This document shows, piece after piece, positions 51,784 to 59,886 of a stretch of 59,886 bases of DNA. Numbering within the stretch: position 1 is the stretch's first letter; every line of letters starts with the position of its first letter. This stretch comes from Flavobacteriaceae bacterium (GTDB lineage Bacteria > Bacteroidota > Bacteroidia > Flavobacteriales > Flavobacteriaceae), in assembly GCA_002698745.1 (NCBI GenBank), contig PAAD01000010.1, positions 1 through 59,886 of the forward strand. Direction: 5' to 3'. Position numbers and translations under genes: made by a program. The notes beneath the pieces are model-generated. The model worked only from the letters and a program-made list of their open reading frames with translations, made no database searches and was not told the DNA's origin.

Positions 51784-52110
51784 TTAAAGTTCTTCAGGGG
51801 CAATTTTCACATTTAGTCCATCTAAGTCCGCAGTGATGGGTATCTGACAGCCCAATCGTGAGTTTTCTTCAACATGGTAGGCTTCGTCAAGCATTGCTTG
51901 TTCATCATCGTTTCTTTCTCCAAAATGTTCCTCAGTGAGTATGTAAACTTGACAGGACGCACACATGGCCATACCCCCGCAAATTCCAGCCACTTGAAGG
52001 TCATAGCCTTTACAAACCTCCATTAGGTTAAGGTTCATGTCTACAGGAACAGCAAAGTCGTGTTCTGTACCTTCACGGTCAATAACTGTAATGTTGATAT
52101 CCTGACTCAA
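51784..52110 (-). CDS. 2Fe-2S ferredoxin
   Basis: CGGMAMCASCQVYI ... RLGCQIPIT cluster-binding cysteines. Confidence 0.95.
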   Translation of the reverse strand: MSQDINITVIDREGTEHDFAVPVDMNLNLMEVCKGYDLQVAGICGGMAMCASCQVYILTEEHFGERNDDEQAMLDEAYHVEENSRLGCQIPITADLDGLNVKIAPEEL

Positions 52111-52139
52111 GATTTAATAGTCTCTTTTGGTTGTTCGTC

Positions 52140-53141
52140 TTAAAACCCTTGCACACCTTGCACAGTGGTGTATTTGAGTGTAAATTTCTTCTCTGGATTG
52201 ATAATTTTATATGCCGTTTGAACCGCAAGTGTTGCTTCATGAAAGCCGCACAAAATGAGTTTTAGTTTGCCAGCGTATGTGTTTACATCGCCAATGGCAA
52301 ATATGCCTGGGCGATTGGTTTGATAATCATAGGTATCGACGACTATTGCGTTTTTCTCAATTTCAAGCCCCCAGTCACCAATAGGTCCAATTTTTGGTGA
52401 CAAACCAAAAAGCGGGAACCATAAGTCAGTATAAACTGTGTTTTTAGATAATTTGGTATGAATTACTACGGATCTTAATTCCTGATCTCCATTAAGTTCT
52501 TTTACTTCTGCGAAAGTATGTAGTTTCATTTTACCAGCAGAGGCTAGCTCTTGTGCTCGTGAAACAGAGTCTTTATGTGCTCTAAAGCGGTCACTTCTAT
52601 GAACAAGGTGTACAAAACTACCTTTTTCTGCAAAATAGATAGCCCAGTCAAGGGCAGAATCACCACCACCAGATATGACCATATCTTTTCCTTCAAACTG
52701 GTCAGGATCCTTAACAATGTATCGCACGCCTTTTTCTTCAAAGTCTCCAATATTACTGATTAGGGGTTTTCTTGGCTCAAAACTTCCCAAGCCACCAGCT
52801 ATCATTACAACTAGTGCTTGATGTTGAGTGCCTTTACTTGTTGTTACTATAAAGGATCCATCCGTTTGTTTTTCGATGATATCGGCACGCTCACCAAGTG
52901 TAAATCCAGGTTTGAATGGAGCAGCTTGCTCCATCAGCTTGTCTACCAATTCTCCCGCTAATACGGAGGGATATCCAGGGATATCATAAATAGGTTTTTT
53001 CGGATAAATTTCACATAATTGTCCACCAGGTTGCGGAATTACATCGATTAAATGACAACGCAACTTCATTAGACCTGCTTCAAATACAGTAAATAAGCCG
53101 ACGGGTCCTGCACCAATAATAATAATATCTGTTTTAATCAT
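52140..53141 (-). CDS. Ferredoxin--NADP+ reductase (thioredoxin-reductase-like, no CxxC)
   Basis: DIIIIGAGPVGLFTVFEAG; VISGGGDSALDWAIYFAEKG; GIFAIGDVNTY; adjacent ferredoxin. Confidence 0.93.
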   Translation of the reverse strand: MIKTDIIIIGAGPVGLFTVFEAGLMKLRCHLIDVIPQPGGQLCEIYPKKPIYDIPGYPSVLAGELVDKLMEQAAPFKPGFTLGERADIIEKQTDGSFIVTTSKGTQHQALVVMIAGGLGSFEPRKPLISNIGDFEEKGVRYIVKDPDQFEGKDMVISGGGDSALDWAIYFAEKGSFVHLVHRSDRFRAHKDSVSRAQELASAGKMKLHTFAEVKELNGDQELRSVVIHTKLSKNTVYTDLWFPLFGLSPKIGPIGDWGLEIEKNAIVVDTYDYQTNRPGIFAIGDVNTYAGKLKLILCGFHEATLAVQTAYKIINPEKKFTLKYTTVQGVQGF

Positions 53142-53359
53142 TTACTATAGTAATGTTATTGTTAATTTATTAATTGATAAAGTTTTTTCCACAAAATATC
53201 TTCTAAACTTGTTTCAATAGATATAAAGCCAAAAGAGTAATGCATCAGTTTTTTAGTAAAATGTTTCTAACCACTTTTGTAAACGTTCTGCTAAAATAGT
53301 TGATTTTCTGTTTGTAGAAATGGCAATTTTAAGGATTCCCTGGGTTGCGATAAAATCCT

Positions 53360-53367
53360 TAACTTTG
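53360..53367 (+). promoter_or_regulatory. Bacteroidota-type -7 element TAACTTTG at head of TonB/HMA cluster
   Basis: Matches TAnnTTTG, 19 nt upstream of ATG 53387. Confidence 0.4.
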
Positions 53368-53386
53368 TGATAATAAATATCTGTTT

Positions 53387-53773
53387 ATGAAAGGCCGTTT
53401 TGCCCTTTTATTTGCTTTATTCACACTGTTTCTTTCTACAGAAAGTAGCTTTATGCTGCATTTTTGCCACAATCAATTCGTCGCTGCTGCATTTAACAAG
53501 GAAATTTCTACTTGTTGTAAGAAAAAAGCTCACCCAGGACCAGTTGTTACGAGCATTTGTTGTGAACTGTCATCATTTGATATCCGATTAAATGACACGG
53601 TTGTAAATAACAACAGTAAAACTATTATTTTACCATCATTTTATACAGTTGTTTATGAAAAAGTGGTAGTTAGTATTTTTCTAAATGATCGTTTGCAGGA
53701 ACATATCAACAGACCACCACCCAAGCGCCCAAATCGTGACTTACATATAATTTATGCACAATATTTGATTTGA
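53387..53773 (+). CDS. Small Cys-rich exported protein (resembles the HYC_CC_PP family)
   Basis: Signal peptide; LHFCHNQF, TCCKKK, SICCEL, PPPKRPNRDLHI near the C-terminus. Confidence 0.75.
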   Translation: MKGRFALLFALFTLFLSTESSFMLHFCHNQFVAAAFNKEISTCCKKKAHPGPVVTSICCELSSFDIRLNDTVVNNNSKTIILPSFYTVVYEKVVVSIFLNDRLQEHINRPPPKRPNRDLHIIYAQYLI

Positions 53774-53821
53774 TGTTATAAACAATTCCTATGAACTGTT
53801 TCTCTCGTTAAATTATATATC

Positions 53822-56050
53822 ATGTTTAAATCTTATTTATTGACCATTTATATCTGTCTTTTAGGTGCAGCTCATGCCCAGCACCAGGTTTCAGGTTATA
53901 TTTATAAACAAGACAACAGCATTCAATCCCCATTAGCTGGAGCTAGTGTTTATTGGCAGAATTCAACTTCGGGTACAGTTAGTAACGAATATGGCTACTT
54001 TACTTTGGTCAACAAGCCAGAAAATACGGTTTTAGTAGTTTCCTACTTGGGCTTTAAAACAATTAAGTTAACCTCGGGTTTTAACAAGCCCATAGAATTA
54101 ATTTTAATTCCAGACGATGCCGTTTCTCTAAATGAGGTAACGGTTTTACAACGCAGAAAAGTACTCCAACGTGCTGTTTTCACACCTAGAAACGTAAGCA
54201 CTATTGGAAGTGCCGAATTGCTTAAAGCAGCCTGTTGCAATCTTTCAGAGAGTTTTGAGACCAATCCCTCAATTGATGTTAATTATGCCGACGCTTTGAC
54301 AGGAACCAAACAAATTCAAATGTTGGGTCTTACTAGTCCATATATTTTATTTACTCAAGAGAACATTCCAAACTTGAGGGGCAGTAACCAAACTTTTGGA
54401 CTAAGCTTTACGCCCGGTACTTGGGTGGAAAGCATTCAAATTACAAAAGGAGCTGGTGCGGTAAGTAATGGCTATGAGAGTATTTCAGGTCAGATTAACT
54501 CTGAACTTATTAAGCCTTTAACCGCTTTACCTTTATTTATTAATGGTTTTCATTCTTTGAGCGGTAAAACAGAAGTTAACTTACAGGGCAAATACGATTT
54601 ATCTTCTAAATTATCAACTTCGCTTTTTGTTCATGCGAATAAACTTTCGCAGCCTAACGATAATAATAATGACGGATTCCTGGATTTGCCACTTTCAAAA
54701 CAACTCAATGTGTTGACTCGTTTGCAATATATCGATTCTAAAAAGGGTTGGGTTGGTTTTGCCAGTTTTAAGGCTTTAACTGATACTAAGCAAATAGGTC
54801 AATTTTCCTATATACCAGCTTTACATAAATTTAAAAGTCAATATTGGGGTGGAGAGCTTGACAATGATAAATGGGAGTTTAGTCTTAAAACAGGCTATGT
54901 TGATCCTGAAATCCCGTATAGGAGTATTGGTTTTCAATCGGCTATTAGCCGCCACAAGCAATCAGCTTATTTTGGCAATAAAAACTACAACGTTAGCTAT
55001 ACCAGTTATTTTCATCATTTAGTGTATCAGTCTGTTTTAGGGAATACACTTCATAAATTTAAGGCCGGTTTGCAACATATGGTAGATGTTTATGACGAAA
55101 CAATTTTAACCATACATATGAAAAGAAACGAAACTAATTTGGGAGTTTTTTTTGAGTACAATTACGATGGCATAGAAAGTTTTAATGCGATTATTGGTGC
55201 AAGAGTTGACCATCACAATGTAATGGGTACTTTTTTTACGCCTCGTATTCACTTGCGACATGCTTTCTTTGACAACAAATCTATTATACGTCTGTCAGCA
55301 GGTGAGGGAAGACGTATAGCTAGCATATTTTCTGAAAATCAAAAGTTTTTAGGCAGTCAACGAACATTATTTTTAGCACAGCCAACTGAACCAATGTATG
55401 GCTTGCTGCCAGAGCGTGCTTGGAATTATGGACTTAGTTGGATTCAAAAAGCTATGCTTTTAAATAGACCTTTTGATTTTATCTTAGATTTTTATCGAAC
55501 ACAGTTCACAAATAGGGTAGTGGTAGATTGGGAAACGCCCGGTGTGATTTCTTTTTATAACCTTGATGGCAAAAGTCACGCCCAAAGTATGCAGCTCAGC
55601 GTTAACACCTCTTTGAATGACCGAATTGAACTGCGTTTTGCCTACAAAAACCTTGACATCAAAACGGATTATAGATCTGGGCTTAAACGGGTTCCTTTGC
55701 AAGCTGAAAATCGTTGGTTTGCCTTTGTGGGATATGGATCTGTTATAGAGGACAGTAAGCAATGGCGTGCTGATGCAACGCTTCACCATATTGGTAGACA
55801 ACGACGAGTAGCATCTTTTACTACACCTTCTGATTTCGCACCAGGATTTTCTCTTCTAAGCATGCAATTAACGCGTCAATTCTCAAATCAAATTTCTGTA
55901 TATGCTGGAAGCGAAAACTTACTTGATGTCAAACAGACAGATGCTGTTTTGTCTTCTGACAATCCATTTGGTGCAGCTTTTGATAGTAGTCAGCTGTATG
56001 CTCCTGTCTTTGGCAGGATGTTTTATGCAGGATTTCGTTTTAATCTTTAA
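53822..56050 (+). CDS. TonB-dependent receptor with CarboxypepD_reg-like domain
   Basis: SPLAGASVYWQNSTSGTVSNEYGYFTL; plug ETNPSIDVNYADALTGTKQIQMLGL; barrel ending FYAGFRFNL. Confidence 0.92.
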   Translation: MFKSYLLTIYICLLGAAHAQHQVSGYIYKQDNSIQSPLAGASVYWQNSTSGTVSNEYGYFTLVNKPENTVLVVSYLGFKTIKLTSGFNKPIELILIPDDAVSLNEVTVLQRRKVLQRAVFTPRNVSTIGSAELLKAACCNLSESFETNPSIDVNYADALTGTKQIQMLGLTSPYILFTQENIPNLRGSNQTFGLSFTPGTWVESIQITKGAGAVSNGYESISGQINSELIKPLTALPLFINGFHSLSGKTEVNLQGKYDLSSKLSTSLFVHANKLSQPNDNNNDGFLDLPLSKQLNVLTRLQYIDSKKGWVGFASFKALTDTKQIGQFSYIPALHKFKSQYWGGELDNDKWEFSLKTGYVDPEIPYRSIGFQSAISRHKQSAYFGNKNYNVSYTSYFHHLVYQSVLGNTLHKFKAGLQHMVDVYDETILTIHMKRNETNLGVFFEYNYDGIESFNAIIGARVDHHNVMGTFFTPRIHLRHAFFDNKSIIRLSAGEGRRIASIFSENQKFLGSQRTLFLAQPTEPMYGLLPERAWNYGLSWIQKAMLLNRPFDFILDFYRTQFTNRVVVDWETPGVISFYNLDGKSHAQSMQLSVNTSLNDRIELRFAYKNLDIKTDYRSGLKRVPLQAENRWFAFVGYGSVIEDSKQWRADATLHHIGRQRRVASFTTPSDFAPGFSLLSMQLTRQFSNQISVYAGSENLLDVKQTDAVLSSDNPFGAAFDSSQLYAPVFGRMFYAGFRFNL

Positions 56051-56059
56051 ATTAGTAAC

Positions 56060-56395
56060 ATGAAAATTAAATTAATAATAATTTTATTATTTGCTACAGT
56101 GTCTGTAGCTCAAACTCAAAAAGAGTATATAGAAGTTCGTGGCAATTGTGATATGTGTAAGAAGCGTATTGAAAAAGCAGCTTTGAACACAAAAGGTGTG
56201 AAGTATGCCAGTTGGACAGCTAAAACCCAACAGCTAACACTCATTTATAATCCTAAGAAAACCAGTGCTATAAGCGCAGCAAAAAATATAGCTGCTGTAG
56301 GACATGAGGCTGATAGCATTGTTGCCACTGAAGAAGCCTATAATATGTTACCCGCTTGTTGTATGTATAGATCAGTTTCGCCGCACGGAGGTTAG
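56060..56395 (+). CDS. Exported heavy-metal-associated (HMA) domain protein
   Basis: Signal peptide; VRGNCDMCKKRIEKAALNTKGVKYASW (CxxC HMA motif). Confidence 0.9.
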   Translation: MKIKLIIILLFATVSVAQTQKEYIEVRGNCDMCKKRIEKAALNTKGVKYASWTAKTQQLTLIYNPKKTSAISAAKNIAAVGHEADSIVATEEAYNMLPACCMYRSVSPHGG

Positions 56396-56501
56396 TTTTA
56401 TATATTATGCCTGTTTAATTTTATTGCATTGTAATTCATTAGCGCTACATGAAAGTTTGGATTTTTTTACTTTCTTTATAGAAATTAAAATCTTAATAAT
56501 C

Positions 56502-57014
56502 ATGAAAAAAATAGTAATTATTATGTTGGCATGCATGGCAATCTCCTCATGCCAAATTACAACTACCGAATCTAAGTTAGCACCTGGTTACCTAAACGCT
56601 GGTGGTGAAAAAGTAAATGCATACGATGGTGATCCTGCAAACCTAGCCTTAGTAGATGCTTTTATTGAGGCACACAACGCTAGAGATTATGAAGCCATAG
56701 CATCAATGGAAATAGACTCTACGGAGTTGTTTGGAACTTTCAAGATTATTAATCATGAAGGTGAAGTTTTTGAAGGAAAAGAAACTCATAAAAATACATT
56801 AGTAGCTTGGGTTGAAGCTGAAAACCCTCAATGGAATACTAATTTTGCTTATTCAATGAAGGTTGATGGTCAACCTGGAGAATGGGTAATTACTGGCCAT
56901 AAGCTAACACGTACTGTTAACGGTGTAGAAACCTCCTCTTATGACATTCTAGATATCTATATAGAAAGGGGTAAGATCGGAGGTTTTTGGGTATATAGCC
57001 GAAAAGACAATTAA
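56502..57014 (+). CDS. Nuclear transport factor 2-like (SnoaL-type) lipoprotein
   Basis: Starts MKKIVIIMLACMAISSCQ (lipobox) inside longer ORF 56304-57014; DAFIEAHNARDYEAIASM. Confidence 0.8.
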   Translation: MKKIVIIMLACMAISSCQITTTESKLAPGYLNAGGEKVNAYDGDPANLALVDAFIEAHNARDYEAIASMEIDSTELFGTFKIINHEGEVFEGKETHKNTLVAWVEAENPQWNTNFAYSMKVDGQPGEWVITGHKLTRTVNGVETSSYDILDIYIERGKIGGFWVYSRKDN

Positions 57015-57094
57015 TGGCTTTTATAAGAGGTTATCTCCCTTAACTTTTGCATAATGTAAATTAGGACAAGTTCTTGTCTGTTTTTTAGTCAGGT

Positions 57095-57472
57095 TTAAAC
57101 AAGTTTCCTATTTACAATAATAATTAGTGAACTCAAAACAAACATAATACCTGCTGGTAAGAATTTGATTATTTCATCACCAACTTTGAAGTGCATTACA
57201 ATAGCTCCGACCATTAGCATGGCCATAAGCCCAGCTGCAGGAGTAATGGTTTTTTTGTTGTAGAAACCAATTAACAAACCTATGGCTGCTAATATTTTTA
57301 GACCTCCAACAAGGTAGACCATGGTTTCGTTAAGACCATATACTGCAAATTCTTCTATCATGTTGGTGGCATCTCCTCCGCGGTATATAGTTGCTTTTCC
57401 AAATCTAAATAGCCATACGTTTAGTACAACTGCAGCAACTGTAATCATTGAAATTCTTTTTAAAATTTTCAT
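57095..57472 (-). CDS. DoxX-like four-TM membrane protein
   Basis: Four hydrophobic segments, GGLKILAAIGLLIGFYNKKTITPAAGLMAMLMVGAI. Confidence 0.7.
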   Translation of the reverse strand: MKILKRISMITVAAVVLNVWLFRFGKATIYRGGDATNMIEEFAVYGLNETMVYLVGGLKILAAIGLLIGFYNKKTITPAAGLMAMLMVGAIVMHFKVGDEIIKFLPAGIMFVLSSLIIIVNRKLV

Positions 57473-57475
57473 TTT

Positions 57476-57811
57476 CTAAGATTTTAGTAAATTAAATATA
57501 TACAAATTTAAAATAAGGTACATTACAGCAGGTGCAGATTGTGATACATCGTCCCCAATATATATCCTTGTACATAATGCTCCACCCATGAGTAGCGATA
57601 ATAATAAAGCAGCATATTTTCCAATTTTGGTATAATAGAAGCTTAGAAGAACACCTATTCCCAATAAAGACTGAAAAATTGCAATAGGAAGCCTATAATC
57701 TCCAAAACCATATCTCTCAAACTCTGTTACATAAAATGGATGAGTGAGTGCAATTATTCCATAGAATAAGTGAGAAAAGCCGCTAAAGAAAATTATGGTT
57801 CTTTTAATCAT
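57476..57811 (-). CDS. Small membrane protein, DoxX-like
   Basis: Hydrophobic 111 aa; 3-nt intergenic gap to the next DoxX-like gene. Confidence 0.6.
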   Translation of the reverse strand: MIKRTIIFFSGFSHLFYGIIALTHPFYVTEFERYGFGDYRLPIAIFQSLLGIGVLLSFYYTKIGKYAALLLSLLMGGALCTRIYIGDDVSQSAPAVMYLILNLYIFNLLKS

Positions 57812-57892
57812 TGCGCTAAGGTAGGCTATTATATATTGCTATATGTTAGCCCAATCCGCTACGCGGCTTATTTTTTAATTTCATTCATTTTG

Positions 57893-57908
57893 CGATAGTA
57901 CACTATCG
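57893..57908. repeat. Inverted repeat CGATAGT-AC-ACTATCG
   Basis: Perfect 7-bp arms, 2-nt centre. Confidence 0.6.
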
Positions 57909-57926
57909 ACATTATTGAAATCAAAA

Positions 57927-57957
57927 AACCCACAACTAAAGTTGTGGGTTTCTTTTT
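57927..57957. terminator. Bidirectional-looking terminator AACCCACAAC-TAAA-GTTGTGGGTT with A/T-runs
   Basis: 10-bp perfect stem, A6 on left and TTCTTTTT on right. Confidence 0.8.
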
Positions 57958-57980
57958 GCGGAGAAAGAGGGAAACGAACA
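57958..57980 (-). other. Possible tRNA-Ser 3'-end remnant / att-like segment
   Basis: Minus strand TGTTCGTTTCCCTCTTTCTCCGC resembles the T-arm/acceptor 3' end (GGTTCGAATCCCTCTYTCTCCGC) of Bacteroidota tRNA-Ser, directly upstream of a terminator; no tRNA body. Confidence 0.4.
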
Positions 57981-58090
57981 TTTGTCCGCTAATGTCTAGG
58001 CAATAGGACAAAATATGGTTAAAAACAACTGACAAACCTCTTTTTTTAATTTTGGCTTGTCCAGTTAATTAGGCATTAAATGACAATTTA

Positions 58091-58114
58091 CTTGTCGCTA
58101 TCCTTGTCGCTACC
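58091..58114. repeat. Tandem 12-bp repeat CTTGTCGCTATC-CTTGTCGCTACC
   Basis: Two adjacent copies, one mismatch. Confidence 0.7.
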
Positions 58115-58291
58115 TATATTTGAGGCATGTATTTTAATTATAAGAATACACTATTTATAATTCATTCTACTTGAGCTAATTATAATATATAAAAATCTTG
58201 ATGTAATATTTGTAAAAAACTATCTTACACTCTAATCATGCCAACTAATTTTTGTTCTTTTGACAAAAAGTAAAAATTTTTAAATTATATG

Positions 58292-59886
58292 TTATTTACT
58301 CAATAAGGATTTTAACTCATCAATTTGATTTTGTTGTTCTTTAATTTGATTTTGTTGTTCTTTAATAGCATTGATAAGTACTGGTATTAGTCCTTGATAG
58401 TTCAGACGCAATGTGCCGTCTTTGTCATTACCTTGTTTTACAAGCTCTGGAAAAACTTCCTCTATGTCTTGAGCCAGTAATCCAATCTGATTTACTTTCT
58501 CGTTAGACTTCATCGTATAGCTCTTCCCATCTATTTTCATAAGCTTTGCAAGCGTGCTTCCAAGTGACATAATATTAGATTTTAATCTAGCATCTGAGGC
58601 CTGCGTTATATTACCACTAACTTCAAAATCACCCGTTACGATTGCATGACCATTTAGTATTGTATTACCAAATACGGTTACATTACCAGTTAGGGTTGTT
58701 TCTCCTCCAGTTACTGATAATGTACCAGAAATAGCTGTGTTACCAGCATAAACCTTAGCATCTGAATTCTCTCCCATGTAAATAGCAGTTACATCGGAGT
58801 TTCCTAGGGTAACAGTGTTATCACCTTTGCCAGTTGTATTTGAACCAATAACAATTTGGTTAGTAGAAGTACCGTTATTGCTAAGTACATCTGCATCATA
58901 ACCTATAATTACATTATAATTTCCGGAGGTCATATAACGTCCTGCTCTCCATCCCATTGCTGTATTACCATTACCAGTAGTACCGTATAAACTATAAAAT
59001 CCGTCTGATGTATTTTGATTACCTGTAGCAAAAATTTGACTCTGAAAACCAGATGCCGTATTTTGATAGCCTGTAGTTATACCACGCAAAGCATTTCTTC
59101 CCATTGCTGTATTATGATAACCCGTGGTGTTTTGAAATAAAGCACCAACTCCAAGTGCTACATTGTTATCCCCTGTTGTATTTGCTTTTAATGCACTCTC
59201 ACCAACTGCGGTATTAGCAGTCCCAGTGATATTTCCATACATACTGTAAGCCCCTACTGCTGTATTATACTCACTGGTGGTATTATTATGTAAACTAAAA
59301 AACCCAACTGCAGTATTTTTTGAACCTGAGGTATTAGAAGACATACTTTTAATCCCAACAGCTGTATTTACACGCCCAGAAAGATTTTCAGTTAATGCAT
59401 CGTAACCAACCGCAACATTATTATCACCAGTTGTTATTGCGTCTAAAGCCGTTGCTCCTACTGCTACATTGTATTGAGCTGAATCTGATGTTCCCGAGGG
59501 ATCATTTCCTATGTACAAAGAACTGGACTCAGTAAGCACATCAGTAAGATCATTCAAACTTGTTGTATTTGTTGAAGAACTGATAGCATTTATTTGAGTC
59601 TGAATGTTTGATGTTACACCATCTACATAATTTAACTCTGTAGCAGTTGGTGTAACAACAATACCTGCAAGGGATAATACAGCACCAACATCAAGATCAC
59701 CCGTTACGTTTGCATGACCATTTAGCATTGTATTACCAAATACGGTTGCATTACCAGTTAGGGTTGTATCTCCTCCAGTTACTGATAATGTCCCAGCCGT
59801 TACAGCACCAGAAGCATTTATAGCGGTTGCACCACTTAAAGCTCCACCGGCAAGTGTAGCAATACCATCAGTAACAGATCCAGCCG
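58292..59886 (-). CDS. Repeat-rich fibre/adhesin with C-terminal S74 intramolecular chaperone domain (5' end beyond window; ORF stays open to the edge)
   Basis: About 11 ~17-aa repeats of the NTAVGxxALxxNTTG type; C-terminus SDARLKSNI...IGLLAQDIEEVFPELV...LNYQGLIPVLINAIKEQQNQI; the frame upstream of Met 59728 is open to 59886 (AGSVTDGIATLAGGALSG...). Confidence 0.9.
   Translation of the reverse strand, partial: AGSVTDGIATLAGGALSGATAINASGAVTAGTLSVTGGDTTLTGNATVFGNTMLNGHANVTGDLDVGAVLSLAGIVVTPTATELNYVDGVTSNIQTQINAISSSTNTTSLNDLTDVLTESSSLYIGNDPSGTSDSAQYNVAVGATALDAITTGDNNVAVGYDALTENLSGRVNTAVGIKSMSSNTSGSKNTAVGFFSLHNNTTSEYNTAVGAYSMYGNITGTANTAVGESALKANTTGDNNVALGVGALFQNTTGYHNTAMGRNALRGITTGYQNTASGFQSQIFATGNQNTSDGFYSLYGTTGNGNTAMGWRAGRYMTSGNYNVIIGYDADVLSNNGTSTNQIVIGSNTTGKGDNTVTLGNSDVTAIYMGENSDAKVYAGNTAISGTLSVTGGETTLTGNVTVFGNTILNGHAIVTGDFEVSGNITQASDARLKSNIMSLGSTLAKLMKIDGKSYTMKSNEKVNQIGLLAQDIEEVFPELVKQGNDKDGTLRLNYQGLIPVLINAIKEQQNQIKEQQNQIDELKSLLSK
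58322..58363. repeat. Tandem 21-bp repeat (IKEQQNQ x2) in S74 gene C-terminus
   Basis: AATTTGATTTTGTTGTTCTTT twice in tandem. Confidence 0.85.
58628..58723. repeat. 96-bp direct repeat, copy 1 (inside S74 gene)
   Basis: Matches 59696-59791 with about 4 mismatches by eye. Confidence 0.85.
59696..59791. repeat. 96-bp direct repeat, copy 2 (inside S74 gene)
   Basis: Matches 58628-58723. Confidence 0.85.

Noticed and set aside
56304-56501. 66-aa N-terminal extension of the NTF2-like protein
   Set aside because: Overlaps the HMA gene out of frame; a lipoprotein signal peptide starts exactly at Met 56502.
58130-58180. 15-codon ORF MYFNYKNTLFIIHST after the CTTGTCGCTA repeats as a truncated integrase
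   Set aside because: Too short and no integrase similarity; cannot be supported.

Overview
The window is a 59.9-kb piece of a Bacteroidota (Flavobacteriia-like) chromosome. It is mostly housekeeping genes: lon, porQ-cmk, rpsA, leuACDB, panB, dnaK, fumC, prfB, pyrRB, rnz, sixA-ppk1-ppx, dnaX, rnpB, wbqC-lepB-dapB-DUF5683-parB-parA, udk, two tRNA-Pro genes, trxB, oxyR-like, and a ferredoxin/FNR pair. Towards the right end are a metal-type TonB receptor/HMA cluster, a possible tRNA-Ser integration scar, and a large NTAVG-repeat S74-chaperone fibre/adhesin gene that runs off the edge. No CRISPR array, transposase or obvious defence system is visible. The signals most worth follow-up are: (1) an A10 tract in dnaX at the domain III/tau boundary, where both alternative frames stop almost at once, suggesting tau/gamma production by slippage; (2) a shared TGGCAC-N5-TTGAA promoter-like element upstream of lon and dnaK, with a perfect TGACA/TGTCA dyad at dnaK; (3) the RF2 programmed-frameshift site; (4) an att-like scar next to the S74 fibre gene; (5) two sub-60-aa ORFs missing from the ORF track. 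All product calls come from reading motifs and family resemblance; no database search was run.
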